From assembly GCA_028064935.1 (NCBI GenBank), contig JAPTWT010000088.1, forward strand, positions 1 through 13,096: 13,096 nt of DNA. The letters run 5' to 3'. The translations under genes and the position numbers were made by a program. Numbering within the stretch: position 1 is the first letter of the stretch; every line of letters starts with the position of its first letter. Below, in pieces: positions 7,880-13,096 of this stretch. The notes under the pieces are model-generated. The model saw only the letters and a program-made list of their open reading frames with translations. It did no database searches and was not told the DNA's origin. Source of the stretch: Gammaproteobacteria bacterium. GTDB taxonomy: Bacteria; Pseudomonadota; Gammaproteobacteria; Acidiferrobacterales; Acidiferrobacteraceae.

Positions 7880-8584
7880 CTATGGCCCCTTCATCGGCTT
7901 TTTACCCGCTTCCGCCAGCTTTTTATTCAGGTCGTCGCGCTTCTTCGCGCTCTTCGCCGGCTGGACGTAATAATAGTCGAATAGCGACTCCAGGACATCC
8001 AGGTTCCACTCCGCTTCGCCCGGCTCCACGTCCAGGATTTCCCCGGAATTCACGCTTTTCTGCGGGTGCGCAGCGAAATTGCCGATGTTTCGGATTGCGT
8101 CCAGGTTGTCAGCAATATGCGCCGGAAGATGTGCTGATAACGCGTCGTCAATAGCCTGACTGAGGTCTCTCTTGGTCGACACTTTGCGCTCACGCAGCAC
8201 ATGCTGGAGACATCGTCGGCTGAGAGCGGCTGAAGCCTTTGGGCTATCGGCAAGGACCACGCAGGCCTCGTTGAAGTCAGCGGCAATACCGCGAGGCACT
8301 TCTGGCGGGGCAGGTGGTCGATTCGCGCCCCGAGGGAAAATCACGCTGTACCGTTTTGATTCGTCCGGATAAAAGGACATTGGCACACTCTCAGACCAAC
8401 TCTCTGGCAGCTTGCTCCAATCAAGCCGCACCTCGACCAAAGACAAGACGGGTCTCTTGCACTCAGGGCACTCGTAGGCCTCTATAGCCCATAAACAAGT
8501 CGTCCCGTCGATTTTCCCAACCATGCCGATATTGTTCGTATTAAGGCTCGGATGAACTGCCGTTTGGCAATGCGGGCACTTCAT
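7880..8584 (-). CDS. Zinc-ribbon DUF4145-type (HEPN-like) protein
   Basis: A 234-residue protein with an N-terminal zinc ribbon (C3-P-H-C6 and C39-P-E-C42) and a helical C-terminal domain of the DUF4145 type, recognisable from SAALSRRCLQHVL at 118-130 and R165-N-I-G-N-F-A-A-H-P at 165-174. DUF4145 belongs to the HEPN superfamily; here the R-to-H spacing is seven residues (R165, H173), longer than the catalytic Rx4-6H, so RNase activity is less certain. The end is basic (AKSAKKRDD, KKLAEAGKKPMKG). DUF4145 genes are known neighbours of type I restriction operons. This one lies immediately upstream of hsdM on the same strand (34-bp gap) and is probably co-transcribed. A perfect palindrome sits 13 bp before its ATG. 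The molecular role is unknown. Confidence 0.85.
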   Translation of the reverse strand: MKCPHCQTAVHPSLNTNNIGMVGKIDGTTCLWAIEAYECPECKRPVLSLVEVRLDWSKLPESWSESVPMSFYPDESKRYSVIFPRGANRPPAPPEVPRGIAADFNEACVVLADSPKASAALSRRCLQHVLRERKVSTKRDLSQAIDDALSAHLPAHIADNLDAIRNIGNFAAHPQKSVNSGEILDVEPGEAEWNLDVLESLFDYYYVQPAKSAKKRDDLNKKLAEAGKKPMKGP

Positions 8585-8597
8585 GGCGCCGGCCCTT

Positions 8598-8612
8598 TTG
8601 TGCGCGGCACAA
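8598..8612. promoter_or_regulatory. 15-bp perfect palindrome upstream of the DUF4145-hsdM unit
   Basis: TTGTGC-GCG-GCACAA is a perfect inverted repeat with 6-bp arms and a 3-bp centre, in the 43-bp gap between the 171-residue HEPN gene and the DUF4145 gene, 13 bp before the latter's ATG. A bound dimer would cover or border the ribosome binding site (AAAAGGG). It shares the outer TTGTG...CACAA and exact spacing with the palindrome upstream of hsdR (1870-1884). The likely function is an operator; as RNA it could also fold into a short hairpin. No protein that binds it can be named. Confidence 0.4.
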
Positions 8613-8627
8613 GCTTCCTAGAGACAT

Positions 8628-9143
8628 TCATCCCACGCCCTCCTCTCCGTTAGCTTTCCGCTCCTCAAGCGCGGAATAAACGGCATTAAGCATGTCCGCG
8701 GTCACTTCCAGCTGCGGAATGGCCAGCGCGTAATTGAGCAATGTCGTGCCGCCATGCGCAAGACTGTTTCTGACAGAAGAGACGAGCCTGTTGATGCGCT
8801 CGTGAAACACACCATCAGGCAGGAGGCCTGATTTCTCCGCCCATTCAATGTATCGCGCGAGCCCTTTTCGATGTTGCCCGTCACCGCCAACCGAAGCGAC
8901 ATAGGCTTCTCGCAGGCCAAATTCCAAGCAAGCCAGAGCTTGGCCGGCGCCCACGGTGTAGAACTCGTAGACAAACCAGCCATACAGCATCAAGTTGCGG
9001 ACGACCTCGAATTGCTTCCTAACATCTTCAGGAACAATGTCTGCCAAAACAAGCGTTTGCAAATGCGCATGATAGTCTTTGGGGGAACCGCCCGTAAACC
9101 GTTGGCGGTCGTCAGGCTTACAGAGTTTCGCTAGCGTTTTCAT
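8628..9143 (-). CDS. HEPN-domain protein with intact RNxxxH motif
   Basis: A 171-residue, almost entirely helical protein. The core contains QFEVVRNLMLYGWFVYEF at 44-61, then GQALACLEFGLREA at 67-80, and the catalytic-type motif R125-N-S-L-A-H130-G, which is the textbook Rx4-6H signature of HEPN RNases. It therefore looks like a free-standing HEPN protein with no attached sensor domain. HEPN toxins often have an MNT nucleotidyltransferase antitoxin next door; no such gene is visible here, and the neighbour upstream is an unrelated 339-residue protein separated by 17 bp. The start ATG has only a weak RBS (AGGAACC, rather distant), so translation may be coupled to that neighbour. HEPN membership is fairly secure; the target RNA and trigger are unknown. 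Confidence 0.82.
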   Translation of the reverse strand: MKTLAKLCKPDDRQRFTGGSPKDYHAHLQTLVLADIVPEDVRKQFEVVRNLMLYGWFVYEFYTVGAGQALACLEFGLREAYVASVGGDGQHRKGLARYIEWAEKSGLLPDGVFHERINRLVSSVRNSLAHGGTTLLNYALAIPQLEVTADMLNAVYSALEERKANGEEGVG

Positions 9144-9160
9144 ACCAACGCCGCCGGTTC

Positions 9161-10180
9161 CTATCCGAGCTCCGCATTATTCATCCCTTGCTCCCTTATA
9201 CCAACTCTCTGGGCAATCGCCCACGCTGGCGCCAGCATTTTGCTCCAGCCCGAGTCCTGGGAAATCTCCGCCACTAACCACGCCGCGCCGAGGTTCGTCT
9301 CGTATACCGCCAGACCCCTGGGAGTGATACACAGTCTCCAGTCCGGTTGCTCCACATCCGCTACGCGACAAGGGCCAAGGGGCCCTTTGCTCTCGTCCAA
9401 AAAATGGTCCGCAAGGGCGGAAATGTTGTGGCGGATGGTATTGGCCGCCAACGTAACACGAGTTGGGGTTGAGGCTGACGTAATGCCACCCCCCGGCGAC
9501 AAATACACGGCGCCGTCTATTTCATAGAGCATGCTTACGCCTCCCCTACGCAAAGCGTGGATGTCCTCCTGTGTGGGCTCTTCTGTCCGCGCGAGCCCCA
9601 ACACGTCTTTCAGCCTGTAAGGTTCGAAAAGCGCCGGCCAACTGCGAACCGCGATAGACAAGGGCTCTTCATCCGCAAACCCGGACCCCGCTGGATGATG
9701 GCGTACGTCGATGCAACAGACGGCATCTGGAAACACCAAAGCAAAGAGTAACCAATCGGACCGTTTGGAGAACGCCTGCCCCGGAATTACATCCTCGTCC
9801 GTAAGATGGAAGTGCCGTATATCCCAGTCGGCCCAGAGAAGGTCGGTCCTTTGTCCCCGCTGCTTGCCACTTACATCATTGTTGAGCAGCCCCTTGCTTT
9901 GATACGGATTGATGTCACCGTTGCGACACAGCAGACGAACAACTCGGTCAACTGTCAGCGTAAGGTCTTGAGGAACTCTTGCCCAGAAACCCGTCGAAAA
10001 GTGCGGCTTCCTGCTCGCAGGTTCCACGTACCTCAGGACGAAATCCAACCACCGATGCAGCGGTGAAGCCAGATTCTCGACATCCTCATCGTATCTGAGG
10101 TTGAAGACCTCAATAAACCCACCCGCTATCGAGTCGGCATCCGCCAAGAACCTGCTCGCCAAATCATCTGTAGCCGCCAT
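9161..10180 (-). CDS. Uncharacterised 339-residue protein with RTDLLWADWDIRHFHL motif
   Basis: I do not have a named family for this protein. The most conserved-looking stretch is RTDLLWADWDIRHFHL at 111-126, followed by RSDWLLFALVF and CCIDVRHH at 140-162 and SWPALFEPYRL at about 180. I have seen a similar pattern (R-D-LLFDWGIHHLHL then RS-LLFA) in uncharacterised bacterial proteins, but no function is attached to it. The soluble fold is probably alpha/beta, with no signal peptide or membrane helix. I chose ATG 10180 because GAGG precedes it by 9 bases. A longer start at TTG 10273 would overlap the small basic gene upstream and adds a non-conserved-looking arginine-rich leader. It lies 17 bp before the HEPN gene, so the two may be a functional pair; a regulator or antitoxin role is a guess. 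Confidence 0.72.
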   Translation of the reverse strand: MAATDDLASRFLADADSIAGGFIEVFNLRYDEDVENLASPLHRWLDFVLRYVEPASRKPHFSTGFWARVPQDLTLTVDRVVRLLCRNGDINPYQSKGLLNNDVSGKQRGQRTDLLWADWDIRHFHLTDEDVIPGQAFSKRSDWLLFALVFPDAVCCIDVRHHPAGSGFADEEPLSIAVRSWPALFEPYRLKDVLGLARTEEPTQEDIHALRRGGVSMLYEIDGAVYLSPGGGITSASTPTRVTLAANTIRHNISALADHFLDESKGPLGPCRVADVEQPDWRLCITPRGLAVYETNLGAAWLVAEISQDSGWSKMLAPAWAIAQRVGIREQGMNNAELG

Positions 10181-10223
10181 TTCTATCAACCTCAAGACCC
10201 CAGCAACAAGGCGCGGTTCAGCC

Positions 10224-10352
10224 TTACCGCTTTTTCTTGTGTCGCCGCGCCTGGGACAAATCAGAAGCCGCAACCTTCTTCTGCCGCTTCGATGAATTGG
10301 GATTTCTCAAAATCCGTGATGCAGTCGATGCAGCTTTTTTTCCTGTTGTCAT
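10224..10352 (-). CDS. 42-residue very basic small protein (KKAASxxS type)
   Basis: A short gene of 43 codons including the stop. The N-terminus reads MTTGKKAASTASRILRNPN and the C-terminus ends VAASDLSQARRHKKKR. It is rich in Lys, Arg, Ser and Ala with no acidic stretch. The pattern KKAAS-AS-(I/V)L-NP followed by AAS-LSQ is one I recognise from small uncharacterised bacterial proteins, some with tandem copies of this unit. A very good ribosome binding site (GGAG, 8 bases before the ATG) and a TAG stop 24 bases upstream in frame define the start. It lies between the membrane-protein gene (85 bp upstream) and the 339-residue gene (43 bp downstream). The composition suggests nucleic-acid binding, which is inference. 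It could be a remnant, but the RBS argues for a real gene. Confidence 0.65.
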   Translation of the reverse strand: MTTGKKAASTASRILRNPNSSKRQKKVAASDLSQARRHKKKR

Positions 10353-10437
10353 CGTCGTCTCCGTTCTTATTCTCTACGTGCTGCGGCTCTGGGTTCGCAG
10401 TACCAAACACCAGAACTCGAAAAACGTCAAAATACCT

Positions 10438-11130
10438 TTACCCCGTGACATCGAGAAAAGCCTCGAACAACGCATGCGCATAGCGTACGCTGAGTCGTCC
10501 TAAAATGAAGGGGCTGCCAGCCATTAACAGAAGGCTGCCCCCCACGTACAAAAGAACCATCTTGTACGTGGCGTCGCCTAAAAGACCCACCCTGTGCAAG
10601 AAGACACAGGCGATGCTGGCCAGCAGTGTCACCGGCGCCGCGCCAATAAGATTGCGCCAGAAACCGTATTCGATGTTATGTTGAAGAAGGAGCTTGTGGC
10701 TGCGTGTGCGGCCGCGCATACGGGCCACAAAATCTGCAATCGTGCGACCGGTTTCCGGTTCAGCATGGGAAGAGACCTGTGTTGGGAGCGCCACACCAAA
10801 GAGCTGCTCGGTCTTCTTGCTGATTGCGTTGCGCATGGCGATGCTCAACCCCTCGTTCCCAAGGAAAAGGAGGCGAGTTGTCGGAAAATCACCGCTCTTT
10901 TTGGTAACGACCCTTTCAACCACCTCCGCACCTATAAAGCGATTGATTTGGGACAAGAAGTAAACGACGGCGGACGCGACAGTGGTCTTGCCGAAAAGCG
11001 CAAGATACGAAGGAGAACTCAACCAAAATGGCGCGTGAGCGCCAAGGGCGACATTTATGGCACACAAGACCGGGGGCGCCATGATGACGGTCGGGAAAAT
11101 GCGGGCTTTGGTTACGTACCCTAAGCTCAT
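10438..11130 (-). CDS. Four-helix membrane protein with central cytoplasmic domain
   Basis: A 230-residue integral membrane protein. Two hydrophobic helices lie at about 11-32 (IFPTVIMAPPVLCAINVALG) and 42-61 (YLALFGKTTVASAVVYFLSQ), and two more at about 160-180 (LIGAAPVTLLASIACVFL) and 189-211 (KMVLLYVGGSLLLMAGSPFI). Between them is a soluble domain of about 95 residues containing GDFPTTRLLFLGNEGLS, FGVALPTQ, and the block LLLQHNIEYGFWRNLIGA. I recall similar LPT...YGF-RNLIG blocks in uncharacterised four-helix membrane proteins, but no function is known to me. The gene starts 3 bp after the stop of the MBL gene, with its RBS (AGGG) inside that gene, so the two products are probably made together. 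A pore-forming or membrane-damaging effector is possible but unproven. Confidence 0.82.
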   Translation of the reverse strand: MSLGYVTKARIFPTVIMAPPVLCAINVALGAHAPFWLSSPSYLALFGKTTVASAVVYFLSQINRFIGAEVVERVVTKKSGDFPTTRLLFLGNEGLSIAMRNAISKKTEQLFGVALPTQVSSHAEPETGRTIADFVARMRGRTRSHKLLLQHNIEYGFWRNLIGAAPVTLLASIACVFLHRVGLLGDATYKMVLLYVGGSLLLMAGSPFILGRLSVRYAHALFEAFLDVTG

Positions 11131-11133
11131 GGC

Positions 11134-11994
11134 TCACCCTAGCGCGCGATACTGGACGTCGTGCTGGCCGTCAATTCGAATCCAAATGTGACCATCATTT
11201 CGGGTCGTAATGACCTTCCGAGGTGCCCCAGTCTTTCCGAGCACGACCCCATCTCCGTAAACATGCGCACCGTATCGCGAAGCCATATTTTCCTGCGTGC
11301 CATGAACGATGCTCTTATCGGACATAATGACGCACTCGGGAGCGCAGTACTGAAAGATGCCCTCATGGTAGCCGTTATCCCGCCCATGATGGGACGCAAA
11401 GAAAATTTGCGTCTCTCTGAGACAGTATTGGACCAAGGGCTTTTGGAGCATGAGTTCCCAGCTGGGCCTTTCGAGGTCGCCTGGGACGCATATCCCGACA
11501 CCCCCTGTCTTGACAAACACCAACTGGCTCAGGTGGTTGGTCGTGGCGGTTATGCCCGCCTCCCACAACTCATCGACGGTTAAGCTCACGACATATTTTG
11601 CGTAGGGCGGGTGATAGCCGCTTGCCGGTATCGTAAATCGCTGGCGGACACGCACCAACTCGTCCAGAGCCTCCGTTTTCTCTTCCTTCATCCATGTCAG
11701 CTCATCCACTGTGATGTTTTTTGCCAAATTCACGGTCTTCAAGGTGGCCACTTGCAGAAGATACGGGAGACCGTCGAAATGGTCATGGTCGTAATTGGTC
11801 AGAGTCAAGTTCCCGAGCTCACCCAGGCCCTTGTGATTTTTGGGGAGCCACCCCCACTGCAAAAGAGCGTCTACTGGATGAAAAGAACCATCGTGGCCAC
11901 AATCGACCATCATCGAGTAGTCGGTCGGGTTTTCGTCGGGCCGGAAGAACACGCACTGACCCATTCCAACATCAAAAGCGACAATATCCAGCAT
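11134..11994 (-). CDS. ComEC-like metallo-beta-lactamase-fold protein
   Basis: A 286-residue MBL-fold protein of the type found as the C-terminal domain of ComEC/Rec2, here standing alone. Visible in order: F-D-V-G-M-G-Q (7-13), MMVDCG (28-33), the metal-site segment L-T-N67-Y-D69-H-D71-H72-F-D-G-L (65-76), C-V-P-G-D173-L-E with the bridging-Asp position, and A-S-H202-H203-G-R (200-205). The family motif HxDxDH is changed to NxDxDH, so the first His ligand is Asn. It has no signal peptide or membrane segment and should be cytosolic. It could hydrolyse a nucleic acid or nucleotide, or act as a non-catalytic sensor. It is first in its transcript, behind a good promoter with paired operator-like repeats, and its downstream partner is the four-helix membrane protein. 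RBS GAGGG precedes the ATG. Confidence 0.88.
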   Translation of the reverse strand: MLDIVAFDVGMGQCVFFRPDENPTDYSMMVDCGHDGSFHPVDALLQWGWLPKNHKGLGELGNLTLTNYDHDHFDGLPYLLQVATLKTVNLAKNITVDELTWMKEEKTEALDELVRVRQRFTIPASGYHPPYAKYVVSLTVDELWEAGITATTNHLSQLVFVKTGGVGICVPGDLERPSWELMLQKPLVQYCLRETQIFFASHHGRDNGYHEGIFQYCAPECVIMSDKSIVHGTQENMASRYGAHVYGDGVVLGKTGAPRKVITTRNDGHIWIRIDGQHDVQYRALG

Positions 11995-12024
11995 GGGGCA
12001 CCCTCGCCTCGTTTTTTATTGGAG

Positions 12025-12072
12025 CACAGTATATTGTGTTTACTAGTCGATTTGCAACACATTATCTTGTGT
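12025..12072. promoter_or_regulatory. Paired 15-bp operator-like repeats at the MBL promoter
   Basis: Two near-identical sites read CACAGTATATTGTGT (12025-12039) and CACATTATCTTGTGT (12058-12072), matching at 13 of 15 positions. Each is itself an inverted repeat with arms CACA and TGTG around six bases. Their starts are 33 bp apart, about three helical turns, so two dimers would bind on the same face. The first covers the -10 element and the second touches the -35 element of the leftward promoter, which is the expected arrangement for repression of the MBL/membrane-protein operon. The binding protein is unknown. Confidence 0.5.
12028..12057 (-). promoter_or_regulatory. Sigma-70-type promoter for the MBL operon
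   Basis: On the minus strand a -35 element TTGCAA (12052-12057) is followed after 18 bases by a -10 element TATACT (12028-12033). The predicted transcript starts near 12021, giving a leader of about 27 bases that contains the GAGGG ribosome binding site before the ATG at 11994. Both hexamers are close to consensus (four and five of six). This is the best promoter-like sequence I see in the window. Confidence 0.55.
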
Positions 12073-12168
12073 CCTGGAAGCGAGAGGCCTGATTTTCCAC
12101 GAGCGGCCGCGCCGGGACCCGGGCCCGCACCACTCGCCCGCGTCAGAATCGCATAGAATGGACCGGAC

Positions 12169-12185
12169 ACCCCTAAATCCGGGGT
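12169..12185 (+). other. Short leader hairpin before the 162-residue gene
   Basis: ACCCC (12169-12173) and GGGGT (12181-12185) can pair around a 7-base loop, just ahead of the CAGGAG ribosome binding site and the GTG start at 12202. An alternative pairing, CCGGA with TCCGG, uses overlapping bases. It is small and may be coincidental in this GC-rich leader. The rest of this divergent region (12075-12168) is GC-rich with only a weak -10-like TAGAAT at 12154-12159 and no matching -35. Confidence 0.2.
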
Positions 12186-12201
12186 AGAGACAGGAGACCC
12201 T

Positions 12202-12690
12202 GTGCCTGAACACCCACTCACAGAGAAGTTCTTCAGGGAAACCGTCGAGCCCACGGTCGACGAGTATCTGGCGCAGCCCAAAGACATCCGACGCGGACGC
12301 CTTGCGGCTATCGTGCTCAACCACATGGTGGATTACTGGCACCAGGATACGCGCGAAAAGAAAGAGGCGATTTATGCAGCGCTTCGCGCCGACACCCCTA
12401 TTCCGCGGCATCCGGGTTATGACTCTGCCAGCCTCGTTCGCGACATCGCGGATGCCAGCAAGCACGCGAAGCTAGACCGCCAAAAGCCGCCGCCGCAACT
12501 GACCGATACCCGCCAGGTGAAACGGCACTACGTCGGGGGTCTCGGCACAGTTTCCCTCGGCACTGCGGGACTGGGCATGGTGGTGTCGGCCGACGTACGG
12601 GTCACCCTGGATAATGGCAAATCCTTTATGCTGTCTTACACCATCCGCCAAGTAATGGAAGCCTGGCACAGGAAGCTTCACGCCTCTTAG
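12202..12690 (+). CDS. Uncharacterised 162-residue protein, only plus-strand gene
   Basis: I do not recognise a named family. The N-terminal two thirds are helical, with VLNHMVDYWHQDTREKK and a conserved-looking segment S-L-V-R80-D-I-A-D84-A-S-K87-H88-A-K-L. A glycine-rich stretch follows (GGLGTVSLGTAGLGMVVSA, 112-130), then a beta-type end (DVRVTLDNGKSFML). I recall uncharacterised proteins with RD-ADA-KH-L-R followed by a Gly-rich segment, in mobile elements, but with no function. The R-to-H spacing (eight) does not fit a catalytic HEPN motif. It starts with GTG, preceded five bases upstream by CAGGAG, a clear RBS. It is divergent from the MBL operon and convergent with the AlpA-like gene, so it is a separate transcript. 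High GC at third codon positions supports coding. Confidence 0.72.
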   Translation: MPEHPLTEKFFRETVEPTVDEYLAQPKDIRRGRLAAIVLNHMVDYWHQDTREKKEAIYAALRADTPIPRHPGYDSASLVRDIADASKHAKLDRQKPPPQLTDTRQVKRHYVGGLGTVSLGTAGLGMVVSADVRVTLDNGKSFMLSYTIRQVMEAWHRKLHAS

Positions 12691-12729
12691 CACGAGGAGT
12701 GGGGATTCTCATAGGCGCTGCCGCGTGGA

Positions 12730-12758
12730 CCAGCGGCACTCAAAGGGCCCCCCGCTGG
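12730..12758. terminator. Hairpin between convergent genes, possible two-way terminator
   Basis: CCAGCGG (12730-12736) pairs perfectly with CCGCTGG (12752-12758) around a 15-base loop, in the 72-bp gap between the ends of two convergent genes. That position suits a shared terminator. Neither strand has a T-run after the stem, so it is not a canonical Rho-independent terminator and could be only a GC-rich coincidence. Confidence 0.3.
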
Positions 12759-12762
12759 CGAG

Positions 12763-13038
12763 CTACAACCCCTTGTACTTCTCCCAGATGGCCGCCTCGC
12801 CCGTCAGGACGGGCGCCTTTTCCTTGTACCGGCGAGGCCGGGGCTTCCTGGCTACCCTGGTAGGCAAGGCTGCAAGCCAGGCCTCAACGACGGCCTGACG
12901 CCAGTACAACAGCCGAGACCCGGTTACGCGTACTGCGGGCGGAAGTGATTGACTATTGCGCTCCAATCGGCGTCGAACCGCAGCCGGGGTCGTCCCCAAA
13001 ATCGTAGCCAGGTCTTTGGCAGTTAGCAGCTTGTCCAT
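12763..13038 (-). CDS. AlpA-like helix-turn-helix DNA-binding protein
   Basis: A 91-residue protein of the AlpA/excisionase-like type (MerR-like winged helix-turn-helix). The N-terminal DNA-binding domain runs from K3 to about W54: LLTAKDLATILGTTPAAVRRRLER gives the helix-turn-helix, then LPPAVRVTGSRLLYWRQAVVEAWLA forms the wing and closing helix, which is the standard order. A basic tail follows (RVARKPRPRRYKEKAP). A strong RBS (GGAGGA, 8 bases before the ATG) fixes the start. Such proteins regulate or assist excision of prophages and integrative elements, or control nearby genes. No integrase is in the window. It could be the regulator of the palindromic sites found to its left, but nothing in the sequence proves this. 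Confidence 0.85.
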   Translation of the reverse strand: MDKLLTAKDLATILGTTPAAVRRRLERNSQSLPPAVRVTGSRLLYWRQAVVEAWLAALPTRVARKPRPRRYKEKAPVLTGEAAIWEKYKGL

Positions 13039-13096
13039 GGGAGATTCCTCCAGATTTCCTTTGGCCCAAAAACCCCATCCTGACCCCCGAAAACCA

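Noticed and set aside
9161..10273. A longer start (TTG at 10273) for the 339-residue protein.
   Set aside because: It would overlap the small basic gene, which has a better RBS, and adds an arginine-rich leader; ATG 10180 has GAGG at proper distance.
10425..10430. TTGACG (minus strand) as a -35 for a promoter ahead of the 42-residue gene.
   Set aside because: At 16-19 bases downstream the best -10 candidates (TTTGGT, GGTACT) match the consensus poorly, so I do not call a promoter.
12101..12130. GC-rich palindromic cluster (GCGGCCGC and CCCGGGCCC words) in the divergent region.
   Set aside because: The short overlapping GC palindromes are common in such composition and show no consistent spacing or copies elsewhere; I cannot assign a role.
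12202..12690. Counting the 162-residue protein as a fifth HEPN protein because of RDIADASKH.
   Set aside because: The R-to-H distance is eight residues without the RN pair, and a glycine-rich beta segment follows, unlike a HEPN bundle.

Overview
The window is about 13.1 kb of moderately GC-rich DNA. Codon use and protein families look like Pseudomonadota, but no gene here identifies the genus. It is a packed defence-type island: every gene except one lies on the minus strand, so the functional order runs from high to low coordinates. There is no tRNA, rRNA, CRISPR array, intact transposase or integrase, and no gene-free stretch longer than about 210 bp.

Right edge (about 12.0-13.1 kb). A small AlpA-like helix-turn-helix protein (minus) converges on a 162-residue protein of unknown function, the only plus-strand gene. 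AlpA-like proteins are common in integrative elements and prophages, so this may be the edge or regulatory part of a mobile element. A 207-bp divergent intergenic region follows. It holds a good sigma-70-type promoter firing leftward, with two near-identical 15-bp repeats placed over the -10 and next to the -35.

Middle (about 9.1-12.0 kb). This promoter drives a ComEC-like metallo-beta-lactamase-fold protein followed after 3 bp by a four-helix membrane protein, a compact two-gene module of unknown role. Next come a 42-residue very basic protein, a 339-residue protein that I recognise only as a motif family, and a 171-residue HEPN protein with a clean RNxxxH motif.

Left (about 0-8.6 kb). A type I restriction-modification operon runs: zinc-ribbon/DUF4145 HEPN-like gene, hsdM, hsdS, an Abi_C-like HEPN gene, a second HEPN-motif gene, a GIY-YIG/DUF4357 gene, a small zinc-ribbon protein, then hsdR, which leaves the window after 608 codons. 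Junctions from hsdM to the GIY-YIG gene are ATGA overlaps or a 1-bp gap, which implies co-translation. The four accessory genes between hsdS and hsdR sit where prrC sits in the E. coli prr locus. Identical-format palindromes (TTGTG-N5-CACAA) lie upstream of both the DUF4145-hsdM unit and hsdR.

Inferred working: HsdM and HsdS modify and select the site, and HsdR cuts unmodified DNA. The HEPN proteins are candidate RNases that could act as a second, suicide-type layer if restriction is inhibited. The MBL/membrane pair may be a separate membrane-targeting module. All statements about joint function are inference from gene order and motifs.
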